A stretch of DNA of 64,000 nucleotides from Enterocloster alcoholdehydrogenati (GCF_013282095.1 NZ_BLTJ01000004.1:62001-126000); one strand, 5' to 3'; counted from the stretch's first letter, positions 17,549-26,351 are shown. Notes: generated from the letters alone by a model not told the origin. Numbers and translations: made by a program.

Positions 17549-17556
17549 CTTTAAAG

Positions 17557-17893
17557 TGGAGCTGAGGGGAATCGAACCCCTGTCCGAAAATCAATTCCCT
17601 GTTCTTCTACTATCATAGTCTTTTATTTAACATTCCCTCCGCCGTCCGGGAAAAGACACTCTGACGGTTTTAGTAGCTTCATCATACGCCCGTATACTCA
17701 AAGCTTTGTATACGTCGTTTCCCACATAGTCGATGCCAGGCTCTTAAAGTGTGGGTGCCTTAAGTCTGACAGCTGCCATTAGGCAGCGTATGCTAATTCG
17801 TCGTTAGCGTTTATTTTTAATTTTGCCATTTAACCCATCGCATGGGGATAGCTTCACCAGCTGCATGACCCCCGTCGAAACCAGTACAACCCC
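17557..17893 (-). ncRNA. ssrA: Transfer-messenger RNA (tmRNA)
   Basis: A 337-nt tmRNA. Its 5' end GGGGTTG pairs with CAGCTCC at the 3' end as a tRNA-Ala-like acceptor, followed by ACTGGTTTCGACGGGG, and the T-arm is GGTTCGATTCC. The tag frame runs from GCA at 17826 to TAA at 17779 and encodes AKLKINANDELAYAA. The 3' CCA is not encoded. It rescues ribosomes stalled on broken mRNA together with SmpB (14157) and RNase R (8863). Confidence 0.97.
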
Positions 17894-18080
17894 GGATAAC
17901 CAAGCTTGCATATCTGGTATGTCAACGAAACAATTCGCTTTTACCTATATTAGCAGGTTGAAGGGGGAATGTCAAGGCGTGTTGGAAAATCTCACACGGT
18001 ACAGGCTGGAATATTTTTCCATTCTTATTTTTGCGATAGGTTTACTTGGGGATTTGTCCTGGGATTTATGTAATGGGTAG

Positions 18081-18109
18081 TTCACAAGACTGGAAAAATA
18101 TGCTACAAT
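18081..18109 (+). promoter_or_regulatory. Promoter of pyrE
   Basis: -35 TTCACA (18081-18086), 17-bp spacer, -10 TACAAT (18104-18109). It lies 60 bp upstream of the pyrE start; no PyrR-type attenuator hairpin is seen in the short leader. Confidence 0.65.
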
Positions 18110-18169
18110 CGGAGAGAATATCCCCAATTTAATTATTTTCCGAATTATTTTAAAGGAGGTTTTTTCATA

Positions 18170-18847
18170 ATGGAACAGTATAAGCAGGAATTTATAGATT
18201 TTATGGTAGAGAGTAATGTGCTCAAATTTGGAGATTTTACCTTAAAGAGCGGACGCAAGTCCCCGTTTTTTATGAATGCGGGAGCCTATGTGACAGGAAC
18301 GCAGCTTCGCAAGCTGGGCGAGTATTACGCAAAAGCCATTCATGATAATTTTGGTCTGGATTTTGACGTGCTGTTCGGACCGGCTTACAAGGGAATCCCA
18401 CTGAGCGTGGCAACTACCATGGCGATCAGTGAGCTTTATGGAAAAGATATCCGTTACTGCTCCAACCGCAAGGAGGTAAAGGATCATGGAGATACGGGCA
18501 TCCTGCTTGGAAGTCCCATTAAGGATGGTGATCGTGTGATGATTATTGAGGATGTTACCACCTCAGGAAAGTCCATCGAAGAAACGTTCCCGATCTTAAA
18601 GGCACAGGGCAGTGTGGAGGTTAAGGGCCTGATCGTATCCTTAAACCGCATGGAGCGGGGTAAGGGAACAAAGTGTGCTCTGGATGAGATCAAAGATCTG
18701 TACGGCTTTCCAACGGCTGCCATCGTTACCATGGCGGATGTGACCGAGTACCTGTACAATAAGGAGCGCGGCGGCAAAGTTGTCATTGATGATACATTAA
18801 AGGCTGCTATTGACGCATACTATGCAGAGTACGGCGCACAGGAATAA
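18170..18847 (+). CDS. pyrE: Orotate phosphoribosyltransferase
   Basis: A 225-residue cytoplasmic enzyme converting orotate and PRPP to orotidine 5'-phosphate in UMP synthesis. The PRPP-binding motif VMIIEDVTTSGKS is at ~123-135, the N-terminal FTLKSGRKSPFFMNAG at ~24-39, and the flexible-loop region follows YCSNRKEVKDHG. Length fits the longer Firmicutes-type PyrE. AAAGGAGG lies upstream of the ATG. It stands apart from pyrF-pyrK-pyrD (43-46 kb) and heads a run of small membrane-protein genes. Confidence 0.96.
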   Translation: MEQYKQEFIDFMVESNVLKFGDFTLKSGRKSPFFMNAGAYVTGTQLRKLGEYYAKAIHDNFGLDFDVLFGPAYKGIPLSVATTMAISELYGKDIRYCSNRKEVKDHGDTGILLGSPIKDGDRVMIIEDVTTSGKSIEETFPILKAQGSVEVKGLIVSLNRMERGKGTKCALDEIKDLYGFPTAAIVTMADVTEYLYNKERGGKVVIDDTLKAAIDAYYAEYGAQE

Positions 18848-18896
18848 CATCTTAAAAGCGCAGGCAGCCGCAGAACCCATGAAAGGCAGTAAAAAT

Positions 18897-19046
18897 ATGG
18901 AAAGAATATATAAGACCATGCGCAATACCGGCGCGGGATGCATTGCGGTAGGCATTATCATGGCAGTCACGGGACTGACTGTCGGCATTATTTCGATCGT
19001 AAATGGAGCGCTCTTATTAAAGCGCAAATCCGAGATCGAATTTTAA
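18897..19046 (+). CDS. Small membrane protein (49 aa)
   Basis: A 49-residue protein with one long hydrophobic stretch, possibly two short helices (GAGCIAVGIIMAVTGLTVGI then ISIVNGALLL), and a basic tail LLKRKSEIEF. ATG at 18897 follows AAAGG about ten bases upstream; an ATG at 18879 would add six residues. It lies 49 bp after pyrE and 13 bp before the VanZ gene, so it is probably co-transcribed with both. Similar short proteins are common in Lachnospiraceae, but the function is unknown. Confidence 0.6.
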   Translation: MERIYKTMRNTGAGCIAVGIIMAVTGLTVGIISIVNGALLLKRKSEIEF

Positions 19047-19059
19047 CAGGCGGGGAAGG

Positions 19060-19533
19060 ATGATCAGGCGTACCACCCCGCGGCAGAAGGCAGGATGGGT
19101 ATTGTTTATACTTTATCTGTGCCTTCTGGCTTATTTTATGTTTTTTTCGGAATCCTTCGGCCGCACGGAGGCAGATCGGGAGTATGCTTATAACCTGGTT
19201 CTCTTTAAAGAGATCAGCCGCTACTTCCGTCATTATGATGTCCTTGGCTTTTCTCTGTTTATGATCAATATTGTTGGAAATATCGCTGCGTTTATCCCCT
19301 TTGGTTTTTTTCTGCCCATCATCAGCAGGCGAAGCCGGCTGTGGTATAATACTGTGATGTTTGGCTTTATCTGGAGTCTGACCTTAGAAACTCTGCAGCT
19401 GATCTTTAAGGTGGGAAGCTTTGATGTGGATGATATGTTTCTTAATACCCTGGGAGCTGCTGCCGGCTTTTATATCCACGGGGCAGCCCATTATATCCGT
19501 ATTCTTATCCGGTACAGGAGGTGGAAACAGTGA
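19060..19533 (+). CDS. VanZ-family membrane protein
   Basis: A 157-residue protein with four predicted helices and the VanZ-like pattern: NLVLFKEI in the first loop, NIVGNIAAFIPFGFFLPI, and SLTLETLQLIFKVGSFDVDDMFLNTLGA near the end. VanZ confers mild teicoplanin resistance in enterococci; the biochemical role of family members is unresolved. It overlaps the next gene by four bases (GTGA), which implies coupling. GGCGGGGAAGGATG places its ribosome site close to the start. Confidence 0.85.
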   Translation: MIRRTTPRQKAGWVLFILYLCLLAYFMFFSESFGRTEADREYAYNLVLFKEISRYFRHYDVLGFSLFMINIVGNIAAFIPFGFFLPIISRRSRLWYNTVMFGFIWSLTLETLQLIFKVGSFDVDDMFLNTLGAAAGFYIHGAAHYIRILIRYRRWKQ

Positions 19534-19853
19534 GACAGGTGGGAAATAAAATATCCTATGTGAGAAATCCCTTTGCCAAGCGCAGCTTTATCTGTCTGGG
19601 ACTGGGGATTTTAGCGCTGGGACTGGGCGCTTTCAGTCTGTATCTGTCTGTTCAGGGGGCTGGACAGGGGGGACCAAATACAGGCGCCTACGGCTTTTCC
19701 AGTATCGTGGCTGCTGCGGCAGGATTATGGTACGGGATTCTTTCATTTACAGAGGATGGCTGCAATTATATTCTGGCCAAGATCGGAATTGCCCTGGAAG
19801 GACTTATTATCCTCCTCTGGGTCATGATCATTTTGATCGGATTTGCAGGCTGA
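19530..19853 (+). CDS. Three-helix membrane protein (DUF6142-like)
   Basis: A 107-residue protein with three hydrophobic helices and the N-terminal motif ISYVRNPFAKRSFICLGLG. The composition resembles the Lachnospiraceae family I know as DUF6142, but I am not certain. The GTG at 19530 is chosen because AGGAGG at 19516-19521 lies eight bases upstream; an in-frame GTG at 19521 would overlap that site. It is translationally coupled to the VanZ gene. Function unknown. Confidence 0.65.
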   Translation: MRQVGNKISYVRNPFAKRSFICLGLGILALGLGAFSLYLSVQGAGQGGPNTGAYGFSSIVAAAAGLWYGILSFTEDGCNYILAKIGIALEGLIILLWVMIILIGFAG

Positions 19854-19873
19854 AACCAGGATAAATGTTACCG

Positions 19874-19896
19874 GGACTGGCCGCTCTGGCCAGTCC
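19874..19896 (+). terminator. Terminator-like hairpin after the VanZ/DUF6142-like operon
   Basis: GGACTGGCC/GGCCAGTCC, perfect 9-bp stem with a 5-base loop, followed by TTATCGTTTTT. It lies 28 bp before the aminopeptidase start and could also affect that gene's leader. Confidence 0.65.
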
Positions 19897-19923
19897 TTAT
19901 CGTTTTTAAACAGGAGTTTTTGC

Positions 19924-22071
19924 ATGGATTACAGAATATTATTACAGAAAGAGAATGAAGCCGTAAGGGAACGGCTGGACCTTTCCATGGAGCGAATCGC
20001 TTCGATTGAAAAAGAGGAGATCCGGCTGCCTTACGGCCCTTATTTTAAACGGATGGCCGGTTTTTTCGGCCTGATGTGTGAACTGTTGACTGCCAGGGGA
20101 ATCTGGGAAGATGCACTTCCAAAACGCTGGAAGGCGCAGACACTGGAAGAGCTAGCCAGGTGGAATGAGCGGCTTTACGAGGATATCCTTCCAGAGCATT
20201 ACAAAGAGAGCTTTGCAAACCCCGACTGGGCGGTTCGGTGCCTGGGAAAGGGGATGGGGCCTTTGCTGTCCTTCCTTTATACCGAGATCCGGGGCTGTAT
20301 TGTGTATGCTTTTGAAATGAGACTGGAAAATATAACCATTTTGGCAGAGACCTTTTTGGAGGTTTATAACCTGTTTACCCAAGCCTGGGAAGAGGGAGAA
20401 GAAGCGCCCAGGGAACAGGCGGTAAGAGACGCGCTGTACTGGTATGTGAGCGATTATGCGGATCTTTACCTGCCCTGGCGGATCAGAGAGGGACTGGATC
20501 CGTCTCTGAACTTTGGAACAGAACTGATTATAAAGGAGGATCTGACTGATCTGCGGTATCTATATCAGTTTGGGGAATACATTTCTCCTTCGGAAATGAA
20601 GCTGGCTGCCTTTATGGCATCCCTGCCTGATGAGGTCATTGAGAAAATGGCAGCTACCTATACCGAGGGCTTCCGCCGTGGATTTAAGGTCATGGGGCGC
20701 GACCTGTCAAAAAAGAAAACCCTTGTGGTGGAGTACCAGTTAGGCTTTGAACGGATGATCCGCCGCGCCGTGGAGAATTTTCGGGAAATGGGCCTGGAGC
20801 CGGTATTTTACCGGGCGGCTGTGGAGTCCGTAAACCGCCTTTCAAACGGCAGACGCGGTTACTGCAGTTCTTCCCCAAACCGTCAGTATGAATACGACCA
20901 CCGCTATGACAGCGCCCTTTATATGGGAAATGCCTTTAAGGAGCGGAGGCTGTCGATTTTAAAAACGGCTTATGAGACGTTTAAGGAGCAGGCATCCTGG
21001 TGCGCAGGCCCGGCCCTGGTGGAGACTTTTGGTGAGGAGGAGTTTCAGCCGGTGAATAAAAAGACGGCGTTTTCCTTAAACGACCATCAGCAGGAACTGA
21101 CTCTTTCCTGTGCCACCGCTGCCAGGCAGATCATCAACCAATATATGCCTGGAGATGAGACCAGCTTTACCATGATCGCTTTCCCAAGACCGGAGATCGG
21201 GCCGATGTTTGAGGATATCTTTAAAGAGACCATCCGCATCAACACCCTGGATTATGAAACTTACCAGAAGATTCAGCAAACGCTGATAGATGCCCTAGAC
21301 AGAGCGGAGTATGTAAGGGTCACTGGACGGGACGGGAACGAGACGGATATCCGGGTTCATCTGCACAATTTAGGCAATCCCTCCAGAGAGACCAACTTTG
21401 AAAACTGTGTTTCCGATGTCAATATCCCTTTGGGCGAGGTGTTTACCTCTCCGGTTTTGACGGGAACCAGCGGCCTTCTCCATGTGAAAAGGGTATATGT
21501 GGAGGGGTATCTTTTTAAGGATCTGCGGCTGCATTTTAAAGACGGCAGAGTTACGGATTTTTCCTGCGGAAATTTCATTTCACAGGAAAATGAGACAGGC
21601 ACAGAGGAAAATGATCTCCGTCAGGGAAAGGATCTGGTAAAGCAGGTGATCATGCGGGGACACAGCTGGCTGCCGTTAGGAGAGTTTGCCATCGGTACCA
21701 ATACCGCTGCTTATGCTATGGCCAAGAAGTATGGCATCGGAAACAGGCTGCCGATTCTGATCGCGGAAAAGACGGGACCTCATTTTGCGGTGGGAGATAC
21801 CTGCTACCGATTTGCCGAGGATTCTCCTATGTATAATCCAGATGGAAAAGAGGTCATTGCCAGAGATAATGAGATTTCCATTTTGAGAAAAGAGAATATG
21901 GAGAAGGCGTATTTCAGCTGCCATACGGATATTACTATTCCTTATAATGAATTGGGAGATATTCTGGCAGTGGAAGCGGACAGCAGCCAGACAGCCCTTA
22001 TACGGGCCGGCCGGTTCGTGCTGCCTGGAACGGAGGAATTAAATAAGGCCCTGGATTCAGAGGCACTGTAG
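19924..22071 (+). CDS. Aminopeptidase (M29-like C-terminal half)
   Basis: A 715-residue cytoplasmic protein. Its C-terminal part (~350-700) resembles thermophilic M29 aminopeptidases: YVRVTGRDGNETDIRVHL, NFENCVSDVNIPLGEVFTSP, LLHVKRVYVEGYLFKDL and LGEFAIGTNTAAY with the metal-binding Glu and His residues, then AEKTGPHFAVGD. The N-terminal ~340 residues are helical and specific to clostridial relatives, about twice the usual M29 length. The start at ATG 19924 follows CAGGAG eight bases upstream. Peptide substrate specificity is unknown. Confidence 0.75.
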   Translation: MDYRILLQKENEAVRERLDLSMERIASIEKEEIRLPYGPYFKRMAGFFGLMCELLTARGIWEDALPKRWKAQTLEELARWNERLYEDILPEHYKESFANPDWAVRCLGKGMGPLLSFLYTEIRGCIVYAFEMRLENITILAETFLEVYNLFTQAWEEGEEAPREQAVRDALYWYVSDYADLYLPWRIREGLDPSLNFGTELIIKEDLTDLRYLYQFGEYISPSEMKLAAFMASLPDEVIEKMAATYTEGFRRGFKVMGRDLSKKKTLVVEYQLGFERMIRRAVENFREMGLEPVFYRAAVESVNRLSNGRRGYCSSSPNRQYEYDHRYDSALYMGNAFKERRLSILKTAYETFKEQASWCAGPALVETFGEEEFQPVNKKTAFSLNDHQQELTLSCATAARQIINQYMPGDETSFTMIAFPRPEIGPMFEDIFKETIRINTLDYETYQKIQQTLIDALDRAEYVRVTGRDGNETDIRVHLHNLGNPSRETNFENCVSDVNIPLGEVFTSPVLTGTSGLLHVKRVYVEGYLFKDLRLHFKDGRVTDFSCGNFISQENETGTEENDLRQGKDLVKQVIMRGHSWLPLGEFAIGTNTAAYAMAKKYGIGNRLPILIAEKTGPHFAVGDTCYRFAEDSPMYNPDGKEVIARDNEISILRKENMEKAYFSCHTDITIPYNELGDILAVEADSSQTALIRAGRFVLPGTEELNKALDSEAL

Positions 22072-22130
22072 AGAAGCATTTTGGGAGAAAAGAGGCCTGA
22101 CGGAAAATTACCTGGACTTTAAGATTTCTA

Positions 22131-22159
22131 TTGACGCCTGTGCGGTTTCCTAGTATTAT
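22131..22159 (+). promoter_or_regulatory. Promoter of the purE operon
   Basis: -35 TTGACG (22131-22136), 17-bp spacer, -10 TATTAT (22154-22159). It overlaps the first of two palindromes and lies about 80 bp upstream of purE. Confidence 0.65.
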
Positions 22160-22204
22160 AATTATAAGCAAAATTAAGATATGAAAAGCTATTTATAATT
22201 ATAA
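22156..22204 (+). promoter_or_regulatory. Twin 12-bp palindromes over the purE promoter/leader
   Basis: The self-complementary 12-mer TTATAATTATAA occurs twice, at 22156-22167 and 22193-22204, with centres 37 bp apart. The first overlaps the -10. The spacing suggests a two-site operator or a looped leader. No purine-riboswitch core was recognised between promoter and purE. Confidence 0.45.
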
Positions 22205-22237
22205 CTAATATTTATTATTAGAAAAGGAGATTGAAAC

Positions 22238-22750
22238 ATGGCAAAAGTAGGAATTGTAATGGGCAGTGACTCAGATATGCCGGTTATGGCAAAGGCAGCA
22301 GAGATCCTGGATAAGCTGGGAATTGATTATGAAATGACAATTATCTCCGCCCACAGAGAGCCGGACATCTTCTTTCAGTGGGCAAAAGGCGCAGAGGAAA
22401 AGGGCTTTAAGGTAATCATTGCAGGCGCCGGGAAGGCAGCCCATCTGCCTGGTATGTGTGCAGCCATCTTCCCTCTTCCTGTAATCGGCATCCCAATAAA
22501 AACCTCTGACCTGGGAGGTGTAGATTCCCTGTATTCCATCGTTCAGATGCCAAGCGGTATTCCTGTAGCAACCGTAGCAATCAACGGCGGCGCCAATGCA
22601 GGCATCCTAGCTGCAAAGATTCTTGCGGCTTCCGATCAGAAACTGCTTGAACGGCTTAAGGCATACTCTGAGAGCCTTAAGGAGGACGTGGTAAAGAAAG
22701 CGGAAAAATTAGACAGCTTAGGCTACAAAGAATATCTTGCGCAGATGTAA
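22238..22750 (+). CDS. purE: N5-carboxyaminoimidazole ribonucleotide mutase
   Basis: A 170-residue purine-pathway enzyme that makes 4-carboxy-AIR. VGIVMGSDSDMPVM at the N-terminus and the SAHREPD block bind the nucleotide phosphate; GAGKAAHLPGM and GIPIKTSDLGGVDSLYSIVQMPSGIPVATV follow (split here for length). The class-I motif normally reads SAHRTP and GAGGAAHLPG, so the Glu-Pro and Lys substitutions are a lineage variant. No purK is next to it. AAAGGAGA precedes the ATG. It heads purE-purM-purN-purD. Confidence 0.95.
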   Translation: MAKVGIVMGSDSDMPVMAKAAEILDKLGIDYEMTIISAHREPDIFFQWAKGAEEKGFKVIIAGAGKAAHLPGMCAAIFPLPVIGIPIKTSDLGGVDSLYSIVQMPSGIPVATVAINGGANAGILAAKILAASDQKLLERLKAYSESLKEDVVKKAEKLDSLGYKEYLAQM

Positions 22751-22793
22751 TAGGACTTTGAAACCATACCACTAAAAACGGAGGATGAATACC

Positions 22794-23828
22794 ATGATGG
22801 ATTATAAAAAAGCCGGAGTAGATATCGAGGCGGGATACAAGTCCGTAGAACTGATGAAGGAGCACGTAAAAAAGACCATGCGCGCAGAGGTATTAGGCGG
22901 CCTGGGCGGCTTTTCCGGCGCTTTCTCACTGGCAAAGATCAAGGACATGGAGGAGCCGGTGCTGTTATCCGGCACCGACGGCTGCGGCACCAAGGTAAAG
23001 CTGGCCATTATCATGGACCGGCACGATACCATTGGTATTGATGCGGTGGCTATGTGCGTCAACGATATTGCCTGTGCCGGCGGCGAACCATTATTCTTTT
23101 TGGATTACATTGCCTGCGGAAAGAACTATCCTGAAAAGATTGCAGATATCGTAAAGGGAGTAGCGGAAGGCTGTCTGCAGTCTGAAGCGGCCCTGATCGG
23201 CGGCGAGACGGCAGAGCATCCGGGACTGATGCCGGAAGAGGACTATGATCTGGCTGGTTTTGCCGTAGGCGTCTGCGATCGGAAGGAAATGATTACTGGC
23301 GAAAGCCTGAAGGCAGGAGATGTGCTTATCGGTATGGCGTCCACTGGCGTACATTCCAATGGTTTCTCTCTGGTGCGCAGGGTATTTGAACAGGAAATGA
23401 CAAAAGAGGGATTGGAAACCTACTATGACAGCCTGGGAAAGACACTGGGCGAGGCGCTTTTAGCGCCTACCAGAATCTATGTAAAGGCGTTAAAAAACAT
23501 CAAGAAGGCCGGCGTCTCCATAAAAGCCTGCAGCCACATCACCGGCGGCGGTTTCTATGAAAACGTACCCCGTATGCTGAAAGACGGCGTCCGCGCCGTG
23601 ATCCGAAAGGACAGCTATGAGGTGCCTGCTGTCTTTAAGCTGCTGGCAGAAAAAGGCGGGATTGCCGAGGAAATGATGTATAATACCTTTAATATGGGAA
23701 TCGGTATGATCGTGGCAGCAGATCCTGCAGACGTGGATAAGACCATGGAGGCGATTCGGGCAGCCGGAGATACTCCCTATGTGATCGGCTCCATTGAAGA
23801 GGGAGAAAAGGGAGTGACCTTATGCTAA
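22794..23828 (+). CDS. purM: Phosphoribosylformylglycinamidine cyclo-ligase (AIR synthase)
   Basis: A 344-residue enzyme that closes the imidazole ring of AIR using ATP. DYKKAGVDIEAG opens the protein, then LLSGTDGCGTKVKLA, CVNDIACAGGEPLFFLDYIA, GLIGGETAEHPG-like text (ALIGGETAEHPGLMPEEDYD) and HITGGGFYENVPRML. ATG at 22794 is used because GGAGG lies nine bases upstream; ATG at 22785 overlaps that site. It overlaps purN by 7 bases, so translation is coupled. Confidence 0.96.
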   Translation: MMDYKKAGVDIEAGYKSVELMKEHVKKTMRAEVLGGLGGFSGAFSLAKIKDMEEPVLLSGTDGCGTKVKLAIIMDRHDTIGIDAVAMCVNDIACAGGEPLFFLDYIACGKNYPEKIADIVKGVAEGCLQSEAALIGGETAEHPGLMPEEDYDLAGFAVGVCDRKEMITGESLKAGDVLIGMASTGVHSNGFSLVRRVFEQEMTKEGLETYYDSLGKTLGEALLAPTRIYVKALKNIKKAGVSIKACSHITGGGFYENVPRMLKDGVRAVIRKDSYEVPAVFKLLAEKGGIAEEMMYNTFNMGIGMIVAADPADVDKTMEAIRAAGDTPYVIGSIEEGEKGVTLC

Positions 23829-24415
23829 GAGTAGGCGTCATGGTATCCGGCGGCGGTACCAACCTTCAGGCAATCCTGGATGCAATTGACAGCAAAACGA
23901 TCACAAATGCCAGAGTAGAAGTGGTGATCAGCAATAATCCGGGCGCTTACGCTCTGGAAAGGGCAAGGAACCACAGCATTGAGTCAGTATGTATGTCTCC
24001 CAGGGAGTATGAAAGCAGAGAGGCCTTTAATCAGGCTTTTCTTGCAAAGGTGGATGCGTACCGGCTGGATCTCATTGTGCTGGCAGGCTTTCTTGTTAAG
24101 ATCCCTGAGGCTATGGTGGAGAAATATGAGCACCGGATCATCAATATCCATCCGTCCTTAATCCCGGCCTTCTGCGGCGTGGGCTACTATGGGCTTAAGG
24201 TTCATGAGGCCGCTTTGGCAAGAGGAGTAAAGGTTACGGGAGCTACGGTCCATTATGTAGACGGCGGTATGGATACGGGGCCGATCATTTTACAGAAGGC
24301 GGTAGAGGTGGAAAAGGGAGATACGCCCCAGACGCTTCAGAGAAGGGTAATGGAGCAGGCGGAGTGGGTAATTCTTCCAAAAGCGATTCAGATGATCGCT
24401 GATAAAGAAGCCTGA
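23822..24415 (+). CDS. purN: Phosphoribosylglycinamide formyltransferase
   Basis: A 197-residue folate-dependent enzyme that formylates GAR with 10-formyl-THF. The N-terminal GGGTNLQAILD binds the ribose phosphate. The catalytic Asn-His-Asp triad is visible in INIHPSLIPAF and in HYVDGGMDTGPII. The short insertion CGVGYYGLK after PAF is usual in clostridial PurN. The start lies inside the end of purM. About 150 bp with a stem-loop separate it from purD. Confidence 0.95.
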   Translation: MLRVGVMVSGGGTNLQAILDAIDSKTITNARVEVVISNNPGAYALERARNHSIESVCMSPREYESREAFNQAFLAKVDAYRLDLIVLAGFLVKIPEAMVEKYEHRIINIHPSLIPAFCGVGYYGLKVHEAALARGVKVTGATVHYVDGGMDTGPIILQKAVEVEKGDTPQTLQRRVMEQAEWVILPKAIQMIADKEA

Positions 24416-24493
24416 TGAACGGGTGAAATTACAGATTGGATGTTAACAGGCGTTTATAGGCTTACACACATCCCGAAACAGGACAGCGCAGGA

Positions 24494-24522
24494 GACAGAC
24501 CGGGGGAAGCCGCCGGTCTGTC
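24494..24522 (+). promoter_or_regulatory. GC-rich stem-loop between purN and purD
   Basis: GACAGACCGG/CCGGTCTGTC, 10-bp perfect stem with a 9-base loop, extended by further pairing outside (GCAG/CTGC, AGGAC/GTCCT with a bulge). No T-run follows, so it is more likely an mRNA-processing or stability element than a terminator. Confidence 0.5.
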
Positions 24523-24566
24523 TGCGTCCTGGCAAAATGATACAGGAGAGAAGGAGGAAAACACAG

Positions 24567-25841
24567 ATGAAAATTCTGATCATAGGCGGCGGCGGAAGGG
24601 AGCACGCGATTACATGGAAACTGGCAAAGAGCCCGAAGGTAGAGAAAATTTACTGCGCTCCCGGCAATGCAGGAATTGCGGAGGTAGCAGAGTGCATCAA
24701 CATCGGTGTGATGGAATTTGATAAACAGGTGTCGTTTGCAAAAGAACATGGGATCGATCTGACAGTCGTAGCTCCGGATGATCCTCTGGCAGCGGGAGCC
24801 GTAGATGCCTTTGAGGCAGCGGGATTGCGGGCGTTCGGCCCCAGAGCCAATGCAGCGATCCTGGAGGGATCCAAAGCATTTTCAAAGGATCTGATGAAAA
24901 AATACAACATTCCCACAGCCGCCTATGAAACCTTTACGGATCCGGATAAGGCCATCCAGTATCTTGAGACAGCCAAAATGCCCATTGTTTTAAAGGCAGA
25001 TGGCCTCGCTCTGGGAAAGGGAGTTTTGATCTGCAACAGCCTAAAGGAGGCAAAGGACGGCGTCAGGACGCTGATGCTGGATAAACAGTTCGGTTCTGCG
25101 GGAGACGAGATTGTCATAGAAGAATTTATGACTGGCCGTGAGGTATCTGTACTATCCTTTGTAGATGGAAAGACCATCAAAATCATGACCTCCGCTCAGG
25201 ATCACAAGCGGGCCAAAGACGGAGATAAAGGCTTAAATACCGGCGGAATGGGTACGTTCTCTCCAAGTCCCTTTTATACGCCTGAGGTGGATGCTTTCTG
25301 CAGAGAAAGGATCTATCAGCCTACGGTGGACGCAATGAGAGCAGAGGGAAGAGAGTTTAAGGGAATTATTTTCTTTGGACTCATGCTCACTGCTGACGGA
25401 CCGAAGGTTCTGGAATACAACGCCCGTTTCGGCGATCCTGAGACGCAGGTAGTGCTGCCGAGGATGAAAAACGATCTGGCAGAGCTTTTTGAGGCCTGCA
25501 TCGACGGAACCCTGGATCAGACAGAACTGGAATTTGAGGACAATGCAGCCGTATGTGTGGTTCTGGCTTCTGAGGGGTATCCAGAGCATTATGAGAAGGG
25601 ATACCCAGTTTCGGGCCTGGAGAAATTTAAGGATGCAGACGGATATTATGTATTCCATGCGGGAACGAAATTTGATGAAAAGGGCCAGGTTGTCACAAAC
25701 GGCGGCCGTGTACTGGGCGTTACTGCTGTGGGAAAAGATCTGAAGAAAGCGCGGGTTAACGCCTATCAGGCTGCGGAGTGGGTAGAGTTTGGGAATAAAT
25801 ATATGAGGAATGATATAGGGTATGCCATTGACGAGGCTTGA
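24567..25841 (+). CDS. purD: Phosphoribosylamine-glycine ligase
   Basis: A 424-residue ATP-grasp enzyme that joins phosphoribosylamine and glycine. MKILIIGGGGREHAITWKL starts the protein; KADGLALGKGV and the EEFMTGREVSVLSFVDGKT block form the ATP site; LNTGGMGTFSPSPFY and EYNARFGDPETQVVLPRM bind substrate and metal. ATG at 24567 follows AAGGAGGA. The set purE, M, N, D is here; purC, purF, purL, purQ and purH are not in the window. Confidence 0.96.
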   Translation: MKILIIGGGGREHAITWKLAKSPKVEKIYCAPGNAGIAEVAECINIGVMEFDKQVSFAKEHGIDLTVVAPDDPLAAGAVDAFEAAGLRAFGPRANAAILEGSKAFSKDLMKKYNIPTAAYETFTDPDKAIQYLETAKMPIVLKADGLALGKGVLICNSLKEAKDGVRTLMLDKQFGSAGDEIVIEEFMTGREVSVLSFVDGKTIKIMTSAQDHKRAKDGDKGLNTGGMGTFSPSPFYTPEVDAFCRERIYQPTVDAMRAEGREFKGIIFFGLMLTADGPKVLEYNARFGDPETQVVLPRMKNDLAELFEACIDGTLDQTELEFEDNAAVCVVLASEGYPEHYEKGYPVSGLEKFKDADGYYVFHAGTKFDEKGQVVTNGGRVLGVTAVGKDLKKARVNAYQAAEWVEFGNKYMRNDIGYAIDEA

Positions 25842-25923
25842 TGCGCTGTGATGCTGCGGTTGATTTCCATTTCAAAATAAGAGAAACTGCTGGTATACAG
25901 TATCAGTGAAACGCAGTTTAAGA

Positions 25924-25949
25924 AGCCGGAATGAAAGTTCCGGCTCTTT
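25924..25949 (+). terminator. Terminator of the pur operon
   Basis: AGCCGGAA/TTCCGGCT, 8-bp stem with a 6-base loop, followed by CTTTG. The T-run is short. Confidence 0.55.
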
Positions 25950-26093
25950 GATATATATGCAGCGTACCATGATGACCATGTGAGGCTTATGATGTTTCCT
26001 CAGGCTGCAGAGGTCAAGACATATGTTCAGCTTTCAGTGATTGCAAAATGGGAAGGCTGTGGATAAAACTGCGGAAACTCAGATAAGAAAATG

Positions 26094-26261
26094 TTTCCAA
26101 ATAAAAACAATTTATGATATAATAAAACACAAAGTCACACATATAAAAATGATTTTATCTGTAGAAGAGACCACATCCGCCATGGATGTGGGGATCGTTT
26201 TGCGGGCTTTTCATGCCCTGTGTCAGGCTGTCTTTACGGCGGCGCGGCGCAGGGCTTTTTT
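26094..26261 (+). ncRNA. Candidate small RNA or structured leader
   Basis: A promoter-like TTTCCA (26094-26099), 18-bp spacer, TATAAT (26118-26123) is followed about 90 bp later by GCCCTGTG (26215-26222) pairing with CGCAGGGC (26248-26255) and six T, a good terminator. In between, CCACATCC/GGATGTGG forms a stem near 26171-26191. GGGC at 26203-26206 can pair with GCCC at 26215-26218, which would compete with the terminator. It fits an independent ~135-nt RNA or an attenuated leader of the membrane-protein gene at 26352. No known riboswitch class was recognised. Confidence 0.4.
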
Positions 26262-26351
26262 GATCATTGATAAGAGGAAATTTCAGATGGGTTTATGGCA
26301 GATCCATGAAAGGTCTAAATGGTTTTAAAAACCTGAAAGGGGGGAACAGAT

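Noticed and set aside
22072-22237. Purine riboswitch before purE
   Set aside because: The conserved loop sequences and P1 stem could not be found; the leader is AT-rich with palindromes instead.
26041-26328. A 95-codon frame downstream of purD
   Set aside because: It runs across the promoter and terminator of the candidate structured RNA, has no ribosome site and no family-like sequence.
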